Of a DNA stretch of 64,000 bases, positions 55,717-64,000 are shown piece after piece; the first letter of the stretch is position 1, and each line of letters begins with the position of its first letter. A model generated the notes under the pieces. It did not search any database and was not told the DNA's origin. It saw only the letters and a program-made list of their open reading frames with translations. The DNA comes from Thermodesulfovibrio yellowstonii DSM 11347. GTDB lineage: Bacteria > Nitrospirota > Thermodesulfovibrionia > Thermodesulfovibrionales > Thermodesulfovibrionaceae. The stretch covers positions 1,168,001 to 1,232,000 of the forward strand of contig NC_011296.1 in NCBI RefSeq assembly GCF_000020985.1, written 5' to 3'. The position numbers were made by a program, and so were the translations under genes.

Positions 55717-56024
55717 TGACTCATATCCTCAAGTTCTTTAAATTTATTTCTTTTGTCTTCTATTTCTATTTCTATTTCTCTTATCTGTCTTACTAAACTT
55801 GATATTTTTTCATTTTCTTTAACTTCTAAATCTCTGTCCCATGAATCATATATTTCTTTGCCAATAGATTTAAGAAGTTCATCTTTTTTTAGATTAAGTT
55901 TATTCATTTCTCTGATAAGTTTTAAAACATTTATCTCAATCTTGATTCTTTCAGAAATAACTGTAGACCAGAATTTAAAAGTTTTAAGCCCTTGCAAAAA
56001 ATCTCTTTTAATTATTTCAAGCAT
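55704..56024 (-). CDS. Coiled-coil hypothetical protein
   Basis: 106 aa, not recognised. Strongly helical and charged with a long heptad-like region (LVRQIREIEIEIEDKRNKFK). It abuts the TatD-radical SAM gene and overlaps the prepilin peptidase start by 13 nt, so it belongs to that operon. A role as a structural adaptor is possible but unproven. Confidence 0.7.
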   Translation of the reverse strand: MLEIIKRDFLQGLKTFKFWSTVISERIKIEINVLKLIREMNKLNLKKDELLKSIGKEIYDSWDRDLEVKENEKISSLVRQIREIEIEIEDKRNKFKELEDMSQWKF

Positions 56025-57374
56025 TTACCCAACCTCATCAAGATGTCTTACTTTAAACTTAACACCCAATGAATTGGCAATCTCCTCACACTTTTTAATA
56101 TCAACTTCTTTAAGATTAACCACTGTTATCTGCACAAAGGGAACATATTTTTTAGCATCCTTGATAAATTCTATAACTGCCTCAAAGGCATTTGGCTTAA
56201 CAGGATTACAAATTTTGTTGTAGGTTTCACTATCATGTGCATTAAGACTTATTGACATTGAATCAATGAGTCCAGCAAGTTCTGGAAGTATCTTTCTTTC
56301 ATGAATTAGATTTCCCTGTCCATTTGTGTTGACTCTCACCCTACCACCTTGTTCTTTTATCCATTTTGCCACTTCTTTAATTAAATCAAGTCTTAGAAAG
56401 GGTTCTCCATAACCACAAAAAACAATCTCTTTATAATTTTTAGGATCGCCTATTGTTTGTATTAAATCCTCTGCCGAAGGTTCTTTTTCAAGCCTTAAAT
56501 TATGTCCTTTAACATAATCAGTATGAAATCTAACACAGAATCTGCATACATTTGTGCATCTATTTGTTACATTTAAATAAAGAGTATCCCTGATTTTATA
56601 AGCAATCTCACCTTTTGGAAGGTCCCCAATACGAAAAAGCCTATTTACATTTACAGTAGTTATTCTATCAATGTCTTCAATAGTTACCCCCCTTAAGTCT
56701 GCTAAAGCCTTAGCTGTGTAAATTAAAAAAGAAGGCTCATTTCTTTTACCCCGCATTGGTTCAGGTGCAAGATATGGAGCATCTGTCTCAATCATCAAAT
56801 ATTCATCTGGAACAAACCGAGCAACTTCTTTAATAGTTTTTGCATTTTTGAATGTAACAACGCCTGATATTGATATAAAAAATCCAAGTTCAATAGCTTT
56901 CTTTGCCTGAGATAAGTTTCCGCTGAAACAATGCATAACTCCTTTATGAACATTTTGTTCTTTTAGAATTTTTATTGTATCATCAAAGGCTTCTCTTGAA
57001 TGAATAACTACTGGCAGTCCTATATCACGGGCAAGTTTAAGTTGTAAGGCAAAAGCTTCACGCTGAACTTCTTTCGGTGAATGTTCATAATGATAGTCAA
57101 GTCCTATCTCACCTATACCAACTACTTTTGGATGTCTACTCAGTTCAAAAAGCTTTTTTAATACCTCGCTGTTTAACTCCTTTACATCATGCGGATGGAT
57201 ACCAACAGTTGCATAAACCATCGGATATTGCTCAGTTATTTTCATGATTTCATCAATACTTGCAATATCTGAGCTAATTGTGATAATAGTACTTATTCCT
57301 GCATCATAGGCACGTTTTAATACTTCTGAAATTTCTTCTTCAAACATTTCAAGATGACAGTGGCTATCAATCAT
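56025..57374 (-). CDS. TatD hydrolase fused to radical SAM domain
   Basis: 449 aa. TatD DNase-like TIM barrel (about 1-255: MIDSHCHLEM, GIHPHD, GEIGLDYHYEHS, ETDAPYLAPEP). Linker, then radical SAM domain with the 4Fe-4S motif CTNVCRFC (about 281-288) and CGYGEPFLRLD. This matches the known TatD-associated radical SAM family. Probably processes nucleic acid or nucleotide substrate; the reaction is unknown. It overlaps apgM by 4 nt. Confidence 0.9.
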   Translation of the reverse strand: MIDSHCHLEMFEEEISEVLKRAYDAGISTIITISSDIASIDEIMKITEQYPMVYATVGIHPHDVKELNSEVLKKLFELSRHPKVVGIGEIGLDYHYEHSPKEVQREAFALQLKLARDIGLPVVIHSREAFDDTIKILKEQNVHKGVMHCFSGNLSQAKKAIELGFFISISGVVTFKNAKTIKEVARFVPDEYLMIETDAPYLAPEPMRGKRNEPSFLIYTAKALADLRGVTIEDIDRITTVNVNRLFRIGDLPKGEIAYKIRDTLYLNVTNRCTNVCRFCVRFHTDYVKGHNLRLEKEPSAEDLIQTIGDPKNYKEIVFCGYGEPFLRLDLIKEVAKWIKEQGGRVRVNTNGQGNLIHERKILPELAGLIDSMSISLNAHDSETYNKICNPVKPNAFEAVIEFIKDAKKYVPFVQITVVNLKEVDIKKCEEIANSLGVKFKVRHLDEVG

Positions 57375-58573
57375 GCCCCAAACTTCCTTAATCTCAAAGT
57401 ATTTGCCAGAACAAGTGGCATAATTGATGTAGCATGAATTATTCCAAGTTCTCCCTTAAGACACTCCCTTTCTGTGAAGGAATTAACCGTAGCACCAAAA
57501 ACATAGGGTGATTTAATAAGCAATGGAACAGGATGCCAGCTATGTGTTTTAAGAAGACATGGAGTGCTGTGGTCACCTGTAATAACCAATGTATCAGGAT
57601 TTAATGAAAGAATCTCTGGTATAAAACTATCAAATTCTTCAATTTTTTTTATTTTACCTTCAAAATTCCCGTCTTCACCAAAGGAATCAATCTTTTTTAT
57701 GTGAAGAAAAACAAAATCATAATCTTTGTAAACCTTTTTAAGTAACTCCATTTCCTCTTTAATATCACCCTCTACAGGCAATATATCCATACCAAGTAAT
57801 TTTGTAATACCACGATACATTGGATATACTGCTATGGAACATGCTTTAAGACCATATTTCTGCTCAAAAGAAGGTATATCTGGTAACGCAGAAAAACCCC
57901 TTAAAAGAACATAATTGGCTTTTTCCTCATTTTTTAAGATTTCTTCTGCTTTTTTAATAAATTTTTTAGCTATTTCTGCAACCTCAATAGACTCCTTATT
58001 TAAAGCAATGGGCTCAGCAGGTGGTTTTCCTTCTTTTTGAGGGTCTGTATCTGTAACCATCGCCTGTTTTTCTGTAATATTTTTTGAAAATCTCATTACA
58101 AGACAAAATCTGTGTTCCTTTCCAGGTTTCAGAATAATTTTTACTCCGTCAATCTCCTTTATATTTTCTGAAAGCATATTGGTAAGCTCTATATTTTTTT
58201 CTGTAGGTATTCTTCCTGCTCTTCTATCAACTATCAAACCATTTTTAATAGTGGCATAGTTACACCTTAAAGCTACATCAGTTTTTTGAAGTTCTATATC
58301 AAGCCCTAATGCCTCAAGAACACCTCTACCAATCTCATACTGAAGAGGATCATATCCAAAGACTCCAAAATGACCAGGTCCGCTTCCTGGCGTAATCCCA
58401 TAATCTACAGGAATATGCAATCCACATGCTGATACTCTTGCAAGACTGTCAAGATTTGGTTTATTTGCCATCTCAAGCTCTGTTTTTCCATTAATAGGAA
58501 GCCCACCAAGTCCATCAAGAATTACAAAAATTATTTTTGTATTATTTTTTTGAATCAAAGAAGACAAATCCAT
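57371..58573 (-). CDS. apgM: 2,3-bisphosphoglycerate-independent phosphoglycerate mutase (archaeal type)
   Basis: About 400 aa of the alkaline-phosphatase superfamily: IIFVILDGLGGLPI (metal Asp), nucleophile Ser in GSGPGHFGVFGYDP (about 63), DTDPQKEGKP and GDHSTP. Interconverts 3- and 2-phosphoglycerate. Start ATG 58573 has GAGGTG upstream; the frame is open to 58636 but runs through promoter sequence. It is divergent from the amidohydrolase gene. Confidence 0.93.
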   Translation of the reverse strand: MDLSSLIQKNNTKIIFVILDGLGGLPINGKTELEMANKPNLDSLARVSACGLHIPVDYGITPGSGPGHFGVFGYDPLQYEIGRGVLEALGLDIELQKTDVALRCNYATIKNGLIVDRRAGRIPTEKNIELTNMLSENIKEIDGVKIILKPGKEHRFCLVMRFSKNITEKQAMVTDTDPQKEGKPPAEPIALNKESIEVAEIAKKFIKKAEEILKNEEKANYVLLRGFSALPDIPSFEQKYGLKACSIAVYPMYRGITKLLGMDILPVEGDIKEEMELLKKVYKDYDFVFLHIKKIDSFGEDGNFEGKIKKIEEFDSFIPEILSLNPDTLVITGDHSTPCLLKTHSWHPVPLLIKSPYVFGATVNSFTERECLKGELGIIHATSIMPLVLANTLRLRKFGA

Positions 58574-58654
58574 AAATGCACCTCTTAAAATCAGAATAAG
58601 TGAATAATAAACAATTAAATAATAACAAAAAAACATTTAAAAATAGAACAATAA

Positions 58655-58689
58655 TTGATAAATTGAAATTTTTATGGATAAAATATAAT
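58655..58689 (+). promoter_or_regulatory. Promoter of amidohydrolase-YihY-thiD, leaderless
   Basis: TTGATA 58655-58660 and TAAAAT 58679-58684 (spacer 18); the -10 ends 7 nt before ATG 58692. An overlapping TATAAT lies at 58684-58689 but ends only 2 nt before the ATG. No Shine-Dalgarno site. Confidence 0.5.
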
Positions 58690-58691
58690 TT

Positions 58692-59486
58692 ATGCAAATA
58701 ATTGATTTTCATACTCATGCTTTCCCAGATGAAATTGCAGAAAGAGCAATAAAGAAACTGGAAGAAAAAAGTCAGGTCAAAGCTTGTCTTAATGGAACAC
58801 TTGATAATCTCCTTCGTTCAATGGACAAAAGTCAGATTGCAAAGTCTGTATTATGCAATATTGCGACAAAACCAGAACAGTTTAACTCAATTATTAAATG
58901 GAGTGATAAAATCCGCTCTGAAAGAATTATTCCTTTACCATCAGTCCATCCTGATGATAAAGAGGCCAAAGAACATATTAAATTGATTAAAAAATCAGGT
59001 TTTTATGGGATAAAAATGCATCCATTCTATCAAGATTTTTCAATTGATGATGAAAAGATTTACCCAATATATGAAGCACTTATTGAAAATGATATGCTGA
59101 TTGTTATGCACTGTGGCTATGATATAGCCTTCCCTGAGTGGGATATTGCTTCCCCCAAAAGAATAATAAATGTCATAAATAGGTTTCCAGAGCTCAAGTT
59201 TATTGCAACTCATCTTGGGGCATGGAAAGAGTGGGATAAGGTAGAACAATTAATGATCGGTAAAAATATTTTTATGGAAATATCTTTTTCATTTGGATGG
59301 ATGCCCGATGAAAAAATTAAAGAACTAATTCTTAAACATCCATCAGACTATATTCTTTTTGGAACTGACTCTCCATGGGCAGACCAAGGCAAGGAAATAG
59401 AAAACCTTAAAAAACTTGGTCTTTCAGGAGATTTTATGGAAAAAATATTTCATCGTAATGCAGAAAAGTTGCTCCGATGCTCATAA
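58692..59486 (+). CDS. Amidohydrolase-family protein (metal-dependent)
   Basis: 264 aa TIM-barrel hydrolase of the amidohydrolase_2 group. Metal residues: IIDFHTHAF (7-15), GIKMHPFYQDF, MHCGYD, ATHLGAWKEWD and FGTDSPWA. The natural substrate (possibly a decarboxylation or lactone-type substrate) cannot be told. It opens an operon; its end overlaps the YihY gene by 10 nt. Confidence 0.82.
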   Translation: MQIIDFHTHAFPDEIAERAIKKLEEKSQVKACLNGTLDNLLRSMDKSQIAKSVLCNIATKPEQFNSIIKWSDKIRSERIIPLPSVHPDDKEAKEHIKLIKKSGFYGIKMHPFYQDFSIDDEKIYPIYEALIENDMLIVMHCGYDIAFPEWDIASPKRIINVINRFPELKFIATHLGAWKEWDKVEQLMIGKNIFMEISFSFGWMPDEKIKELILKHPSDYILFGTDSPWADQGKEIENLKKLGLSGDFMEKIFHRNAEKLLRCS

Positions 59487-60274
59487 AGCTTCCGAAGGCT
59501 TTTATTATAAGTTTAAAAGATTTTTATAATGATGAAGGAGTTTTTTTAAGCTCTTCACTTGCCTTTTTTTCAATTTTATCAATTATTCCCCTGAGCATGT
59601 TTATTGTTAACATTCTGATGAATATACTACAAGAAGAAAGAGTTGTAAAATTTGTATATTCAAAATTAATCACATTTTTTCCTGCAATAGAACTACATAT
59701 GATTAAAGAACTCCGAAAAATTTTGGCATCAAAAGAAATAAGCAGTATTTCATTAATTCTTTATGGTGTCTTTTCTTTACAACTTTTTACAGCAATTGAA
59801 TTTTCACTTAACAAAATTTTTAAAACTGCAAAAAAGAGACATTTTATAATGTCACTTCTGATGTCATTTTTTATAATTCTTCTTATAACATTTACAGTAG
59901 CAGCCTCATTTGCTTTTACCTATCTTATAAGAATTTTTCAACCCATGATATTTTCTGAACTAAGTATTCTATTAGGCTTTTTTCTGAAGTATCTTCTGCC
60001 TTTTGTATTGATGTTTGTTATTACAACCTTGCTTTATAAAATTTTACCAAACAAAAAAATTAAACTTAGTTCAATTTTAATAGGAGCTTTAATTACAACA
60101 GTACTAATTGAGATTGCCAAATATGTTTTTGCTTTTTATGTTGTCAAAATAATCAAAATAAATACTCTTTATGGTTCTTTATCAACCTTTCTTGCGCTTC
60201 TTATGTGGCTTTTTTATGGTTGGGCAGTTTTTATTTACGGAGCAGAATTAATAAAAAATATTGAAAAAAAATGA
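59477..60274 (+). CDS. YihY/BrkB family membrane protein
   Basis: 265 aa with about six TM helices. N-terminal FLSSSLAFFSILSIIPLSMF and C-terminal YGSLSTFLALLMWLFYGWAV match YihY/virulence factor BrkB (once misnamed RNase BN). Transport or envelope role uncertain. It overlaps both neighbours by 10 and 4 nt. Confidence 0.88.
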   Translation: MLIKLPKAFIISLKDFYNDEGVFLSSSLAFFSILSIIPLSMFIVNILMNILQEERVVKFVYSKLITFFPAIELHMIKELRKILASKEISSISLILYGVFSLQLFTAIEFSLNKIFKTAKKRHFIMSLLMSFFIILLITFTVAASFAFTYLIRIFQPMIFSELSILLGFFLKYLLPFVLMFVITTLLYKILPNKKIKLSSILIGALITTVLIEIAKYVFAFYVVKIIKINTLYGSLSTFLALLMWLFYGWAVFIYGAELIKNIEKK

Positions 60275-61035
60275 AAATAGCTTTAACTATAGGAGCCTCA
60301 GACCCAACATCTGGAGCAGGAATCCAGATGGATTTAAAAGTTTTTCATTCTTTAGAAGTCTATGGATTAAGTATTCTAACTGCTGTTACTGCTCAAAGTA
60401 CAATAGAATTTTCCTCTGTTTTCCCTCTACCAGAAGAAATTATAAATAGTCAGTTTGAAACTCTCTTAAAAGATTTAAAACCTCATGGAACAAAAATAGG
60501 TATGATTTACAGTAAAGAGGCTTTTCAGTGTGTAATCAGCAATATTAAAAACTTAAATATAAAAAACCTTGTGATTGACCCTGTAATGACTTCTACATTA
60601 GGAGCTAAATTATTAGAAAATAATGCCCTAAAAACTCTAAAAGAAGAACTTATTCCTCTTTCAATGGCTGTTACAGCAAATATTCCTGAAGCAGAAGCAC
60701 TCACAGAACTAAAGATTGAAAGAATTGAAGACTTATATGAAGCTTCAAAGCAACTCTATCAGATGGGAACAAAGTTTGCTATAATTAAAGGTGGACATTT
60801 TGAAAAAAAAGCAATTGATATACTTTATGATGGGAAAAATTTTTACAAAATAGATGGGAAAAAAATTCCTGGACAATTTCATGGAACAGGATGCGCTTTT
60901 TCATCAGCTTTTGTTTGTTTTTTATGTAAAGGATATAATCCATTGGAGGCATTTAAGGCATCTAAGGACTTTGTAAGAAAAGCAATTGAAAATTCTTTAA
61001 AATTAGGGCAAGGAATAAATCTATTAATAATTTAA
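60271..61035 (+). CDS. thiD: Hydroxymethylpyrimidine/phosphomethylpyrimidine kinase
   Basis: 254 aa ribokinase fold. TIGASDPTSGAGIQMDLKVF (about 6-25) and HGTGCAFSSAFVCFLCKG (about 208) with catalytic Cys/Gly anion hole. It phosphorylates HMP twice to HMP-PP for thiamine. No TPP riboswitch is visible upstream; it is the third gene of the operon. Confidence 0.94.
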   Translation: MKIALTIGASDPTSGAGIQMDLKVFHSLEVYGLSILTAVTAQSTIEFSSVFPLPEEIINSQFETLLKDLKPHGTKIGMIYSKEAFQCVISNIKNLNIKNLVIDPVMTSTLGAKLLENNALKTLKEELIPLSMAVTANIPEAEALTELKIERIEDLYEASKQLYQMGTKFAIIKGGHFEKKAIDILYDGKNFYKIDGKKIPGQFHGTGCAFSSAFVCFLCKGYNPLEAFKASKDFVRKAIENSLKLGQGINLLII

Positions 61036-61047
61036 GGGAGGAGACAC

Positions 61048-61926
61048 GTGAAAAATGTGGTTCTTGAAACAAATCTTAAAGGAGTAAAACTCCTCAGAAG
61101 AGGTAAGGTCAGAGATATTTATGAAATTGAAGACTATTTACTCATTGTTGCAACAGATAGAGTTTCTGCTTTTGATGTTGTATTGCCAACAGGAATTCCT
61201 GAAAAAGGAAAAATACTAACTCAGATATCTTTATTCTGGTTTGATAAAGTAAAAGATATTGTTGAAAACCATCTTGTTTCAGCAAATGCAGACGAATTTC
61301 CTGAGCCTTTACCTGCTTATAAAGAAATTCTTGAAGGAAGAAGTATGCTTGTAAAAAAAGCTAAACCTCTTCCTGTTGAATGCATTGTTCGTGGATATCT
61401 AAGTGGTTCAGGATGGAAAGATTATCAAAAAACAGGAATGATTTGCGGAATAAAACTTCCTGAAGGACTTGTTGAATCTGCCAAACTGCCAGAACCTGTT
61501 TTCACCCCAAGCACAAAAGCAGAACAAGGACATGATATAAATATAAGTTTTGAAGAAACTATTCAAATTCTCGGAGAAGAAACTGCTCAAAAAGTTAAAG
61601 AGCTTTCATTATCTATTTACAAAAAAGCTGCTCAGATTGCTGAAAAAAAAGGTATTATAATTGCTGACACAAAAATGGAATTTGGATTTTACAATGGAAA
61701 ACTTATTCTTATTGATGAGTTATTAACGCCGGATTCTTCTCGTTTCTGGTCATTAGAAAATTATAGGATAGGCTATCCTCAAGACAGCTATGATAAGCAG
61801 ATTGTAAGAGATTATCTCCTTTCAATAAAATGGGATAAAAAACCACCAGCACCACAACTACCTGAAGATATAGTTAATAAAACTGCTGAAAGATATAAAG
61901 AAATCTTCAGGATTCTAACTTCTTAA
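61048..61926 (+). CDS. purC: SAICAR synthase
   Basis: 292 aa, eukaryote/yeast-like long type. [46 protein letters not shown] and [10 protein letters not shown] are typical. It joins aspartate to CAIR in purine synthesis. GTG start preceded by GGGAGGAG. Convergent with nfo; their 3' ends overlap by 20 nt. Confidence 0.95.
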   Translation: MKNVVLETNLKGVKLLRRGKVRDIYEIEDYLLIVATDRVSAFDVVLPTGIPEKGKILTQISLFWFDKVKDIVENHLVSANADEFPEPLPAYKEILEGRSMLVKKAKPLPVECIVRGYLSGSGWKDYQKTGMICGIKLPEGLVESAKLPEPVFTPSTKAEQGHDINISFEETIQILGEETAQKVKELSLSIYKKAAQIAEKKGIIIADTKMEFGFYNGKLILIDELLTPDSSRFWSLENYRIGYPQDSYDKQIVRDYLLSIKWDKKPPAPQLPEDIVNKTAERYKEIFRILTS

Positions 61927-62749
61927 GAATTTCTCTTACAGCAGTAAGATTTTTTATATCATCTTGAGGAGATTTTTTTGGGGTCTCAAGAATTAATGGG
62001 ACATGGGATATCTCTTTTATTTTAAAAAAATTTTCAAATCCTTTAATGCCAATATTTCCTCTACCTATATGCTCATGTCTGTCTATTCCTGAGCCAACAG
62101 ATGCCTTTGAATCATTTAAATGAATGAGTTTTATGAGATTAAAATCTCCAAAATTTTTAACTTCTTCAATAAATTCTGAAATTACCTTTTCATTAGAAAT
62201 ATCGTAACCCGCGGCAAACAAGTGACAGGTATCAATACAAACTCCACTAACATTTTCTGTATTAATATTTTTAAATGTGTCAAAAAGATCTGAAATTCTG
62301 GCAGTTATTTTGCTTTTTGCTGTATTTTCAATAAGAATTTTACATTTTTGAAGTTTTCCAATTTTACTGAAAGCTTCTCTGACTTTGTCAAAAATTTCTT
62401 CATTTTGCATTTCCCGATTATCCTTTAAGTGGATTACATAATAATCAGCACCAAGCAAATCTGACATTAAAACTTCTCTTTTAAGAAGATATTTTGAGGA
62501 GTTTATAGTTTTTGGATTAGATGAAATAAGATTTATTAGATAAGACGCATGAACAACAAAAGGACTGAGGTTGTTTTCCTGAATCTTTTTTTTAAATTTT
62601 TCAATAATCTCTTCTTCAAATTCAGGAATCTTCCATATTCTTGGACTATGAAGAAAAATTTGGAATGTTTCACATTGAAGATTTTTTGCCTCTTCAATTG
62701 CATTAAGAATACTTTCTTTTATTGAAGTATGAACACCTAATGGCCTCAT
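61907..62749 (-). CDS. nfo: Deoxyribonuclease IV (AP endonuclease)
   Basis: 280 aa, Zn-dependent TIM barrel. Metal motifs: GVHTSIKES at the N-terminus, ENTA (Glu ligand), [35 protein letters not shown] and PLILETPK. It cuts at abasic sites in base excision repair. No upstream operon partner; tRNA-Cys lies 165 bp away. Confidence 0.95.
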   Translation of the reverse strand: MRPLGVHTSIKESILNAIEEAKNLQCETFQIFLHSPRIWKIPEFEEEIIEKFKKKIQENNLSPFVVHASYLINLISSNPKTINSSKYLLKREVLMSDLLGADYYVIHLKDNREMQNEEIFDKVREAFSKIGKLQKCKILIENTAKSKITARISDLFDTFKNINTENVSGVCIDTCHLFAAGYDISNEKVISEFIEEVKNFGDFNLIKLIHLNDSKASVGSGIDRHEHIGRGNIGIKGFENFFKIKEISHVPLILETPKKSPQDDIKNLTAVREILKKLES

Positions 62750-62914
62750 TTTCCTCTCGGATTGAGTTTGATTTTTTTATTATTCTGAAAAGCGATGCGA
62801 AAAATTTGTTCATTTTTATTATGAATATATCGTTCTAAGATACTCAATTAACAGAAAGAATCTTTGAATTTTGATAAAAGTTAAGGGAGAAAATATCTAT
62901 AAACCTATTACAAA

Positions 62915-62987
62915 AGGCGACGGCCGGATTCGAACCGGCGAATGGCGGTTTTGCAGACCGCTCCCTTAGCCACTTGGGTACGTCGCC
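62915..62987 (-). tRNA. tRNA-Cys(GCA)
   Basis: 73-nt cloverleaf on the minus strand: acceptor GGCGACG/CGTCGCC, anticodon stem GCGGT/ACCGC with loop CTGCAAA (anticodon GCA), and discriminator U (U73, the tRNA-Cys identity base). CCA is not encoded. It lies 8 bp downstream of tRNA-Gly. Confidence 0.94.
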
Positions 62988-62995
62988 AATAAAAA

Positions 62996-63068
62996 AGCGG
63001 GCGACGGGATTTGAACCCGCGACCCCAACCTTGGCAAGGTTGTGCTCTACCAGCTGAGCTACACCCGC
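62996..63068 (-). tRNA. tRNA-Gly(GCC)
   Basis: 73-nt cloverleaf: acceptor GCGGGTG/CGCCCGC (one G-T pair), anticodon stem CAACC/GGTTG with loop TTGCCAA (anticodon GCC), discriminator U. CCA is not encoded. It begins 1 nt after the stop of the coiled-coil gene and forms a tRNA pair with tRNA-Cys. Confidence 0.94.
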
Positions 63069-63069
63069 A

Positions 63070-63330
63070 TTAATTGATTCTTTTCTTAGGATCAAGTGAA
63101 TCTACAACTTTCTCAAAGACCGCCAATTGCTCTTCCATATAATTTATTTTTAATTCTAACTCTTTTATCCTTCTATTTGCAAATTCCTCAAGTACCTCTG
63201 CCCTTTTTAATAAATTTTCACGCATTTCTTCAAAATCTTTTATTAGTTTATTAAATTTTTTTAATTGTCTTTTCTTTCTCCATTTTCTTAAAAATGACAA
63301 CATGTAAAAAATTATCATAAAAGCTTTATA
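63070..63330 (-). CDS. Small coiled-coil, possibly membrane-anchored protein
   Basis: 86 aa from ATG 63330 (open to TTG 63360). Short hydrophobic N-terminus (AFMIIFYMLSFL), a Lys/Arg stretch, then a long charged coiled coil (NRRIKELELKINYMEEQLAV). Not recognised. No clear Shine-Dalgarno site. It is immediately upstream of, and probably co-transcribed with, tRNA-Gly and tRNA-Cys. Confidence 0.6.
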   Translation of the reverse strand, partial: YKAFMIIFYMLSFLRKWRKKRQLKKFNKLIKDFEEMRENLLKRAEVLEEFANRRIKELELKINYMEEQLAVFEKVVDSLDPKKRIN

Positions 63331-63424
63331 CATGTCAATCTTTAGACCTTTTCTATTCAAGACAGATTGAGCTACATTAGAGATTTGGAATTTTCAACTC
63401 TTCAGAAAACAATTGAAGTGATGT

Positions 63425-63430
63425 TATATT
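63425..63430 (+). promoter_or_regulatory. -10 of VKOR-like gene, leaderless
   Basis: TATATT ends 6 nt before ATG 63437; no Shine-Dalgarno site. No good -35 is seen. Confidence 0.4.
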
Positions 63431-63436
63431 AAATAC

Positions 63437-64000
63437 ATGTCTAAAATTAAGAAAATAAAGATAAGCTCTTTGTTTTATCTATCTGGTTTCTTATTTATAT
63501 TAGCTGAAACCATTCTTCATATTTATGGGAAAAGTGTTTGCTCAACCGAAGGATGCAAAGTTGTAGAAAGCTTCGTCAAAGGTGGAAATCTTGTCCTTCT
63601 TATTGCAGGCTTAATTTTATTCGGAACACTGTTTTTTATTTCATTTCATAAATTTTCTGAATCATTAATTAGTTTTGTTGAAAAAGTTCATTCAGGCATT
63701 CTTATTATAGCTTTATCAATAGAAGGTTATTTATTAGGATTCCAGACTTTCATAATAAAAGAATTTTGTGTTTTTTGCTTTACTGTATTTGGAATCCTCT
63801 TTCTAAGTAGTTTATTTAGAATTTTTGAGAGGCGATTTGAAATAATTCTTGCATTTGCTGGTTTTATCTCTGTATTTTTCATGACTTATATTATAAATCC
63901 TGAAATTAATCAAATACCTTCTAACCAGTATGTCCTTGTTTACTCTAAAGGATGTCCTCACTGTGAGGAAGTAATTCAATTTTGCAAAAGTCATTCAATT
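63437..64000 (+). CDS. VKOR-thioredoxin fusion, C-terminus cut by window edge
   Basis: 188 codons in frame to the window end. Four or five TM helices with the VKOR cysteine pairs: loop pair CSTEGC (about 36-41) and active-site CVFC (about 112-115). Then a thioredoxin-like start, YSKGCPHCEEV with CPHC (about 176-179). This is the bacterial vitamin K epoxide reductase/DsbB-like fusion that makes disulfides using quinone; menaquinone made via the futalosine pathway could be the electron acceptor (inference). Confidence 0.85.
   Translation, partial: MSKIKKIKISSLFYLSGFLFILAETILHIYGKSVCSTEGCKVVESFVKGGNLVLLIAGLILFGTLFFISFHKFSESLISFVEKVHSGILIIALSIEGYLLGFQTFIIKEFCVFCFTVFGILFLSSLFRIFERRFEIILAFAGFISVFFMTYIINPEINQIPSNQYVLVYSKGCPHCEEVIQFCKSHSI

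Noticed and set aside
62844-63095. 83-aa open frame on the minus strand with AQLVEHNLAKVGVAGSNPV
   Set aside because: It is the translation of tRNA-Cys and tRNA-Gly; such peptides are a known tRNA artefact.

Overview
The window is a low-GC, tightly packed bacterial chromosome segment. Genes often overlap by 4 nt or abut. The gene set points to a Thermodesulfovibrio-like member of the Nitrospirota: an MqnD-type futalosine menaquinone enzyme, archaeal-type phosphoglycerate mutase, lipopolysaccharide assembly (LptE), lipoprotein export (LolC/E-LolD), an MTH1187 protein and a very compact rpmI-rpmH-yidD-yidC-mnmE block. This placement is inference from gene content; no 16S rRNA is present.

Layout. 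0-9.6 kb: partial purF, a 1.36-kDa-residue-scale (1,361 aa) PEP-synthase-like protein lacking a PEP barrel, a divergent GAPDH, an MTH1187 protein, a tandem Usp, MOSC, mog and ccdA. 9.6-15.4 kb: leuS, then four small toxin-antitoxin-like genes (DUF4258, DUF2283, mntA, hepT) inserted ahead of lptE-holA, then a second mntA. 15.4-22.8 kb is the accessory zone: a putative hepT remnant, mqnX/mtaD-ubiA, dense palindromic repeats (core TGTCATTCCGAGG...CGAGGAATCTC), a porin, an IS3-family element with a nonsense mutation, a truncated ISNCY-like transposase and tRNA-Val. 23-34 kb: housekeeping genes, mostly on the minus strand (mnmE, yidC, yidD, rpmH, rpmI, infC, thrS, lol genes, lysS, tRNA-Pro, merR, ihfA). 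34.4-45.7 kb: a pyrR-pyrB-pyrC-carA-orf-carB-purH-protoglobin/PsiE-purD run and tRNA-Leu. 45.7-58.6 kb: a frameshifted histidine kinase, an ABC-2 exporter, moaC, SDR, an MFS pump, rpsT, mqnD, glgP, prepilin peptidase, a TatD-radical SAM fusion and apgM. 58.7-64 kb: amidohydrolase, YihY, thiD, purC, nfo, tRNA-Cys, tRNA-Gly and a partial VKOR-thioredoxin gene.

Main threads. De novo pyrimidine and purine synthesis dominate the plus strand (purF, pyrRBC, carAB, purH, purD, purC). Menaquinone synthesis is represented by mqnD and probably mqnX plus its prenyltransferase. Molybdopterin genes are scattered (mog, MOSC, moaC).

Most notable signals: (1) thrS and infC both appear to start at ATA codons behind perfect Shine-Dalgarno sites. 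(2) At least eleven genes have a -10 box ending about 6-9 nt before the start codon and no Shine-Dalgarno site, so they look leaderless. (3) Repeats have inserted in frame into coding sequence: a palindromic repeat in leuS, and a separate short ALSLQP-coding motif in pyrC and carB with a related one in purH. (4) rnpA and rplT are absent from their usual places. (5) A membrane protoglobin-PsiE fusion sits between purH and purD. (6) A hepT gene appears to have been destroyed by a repeat cluster.
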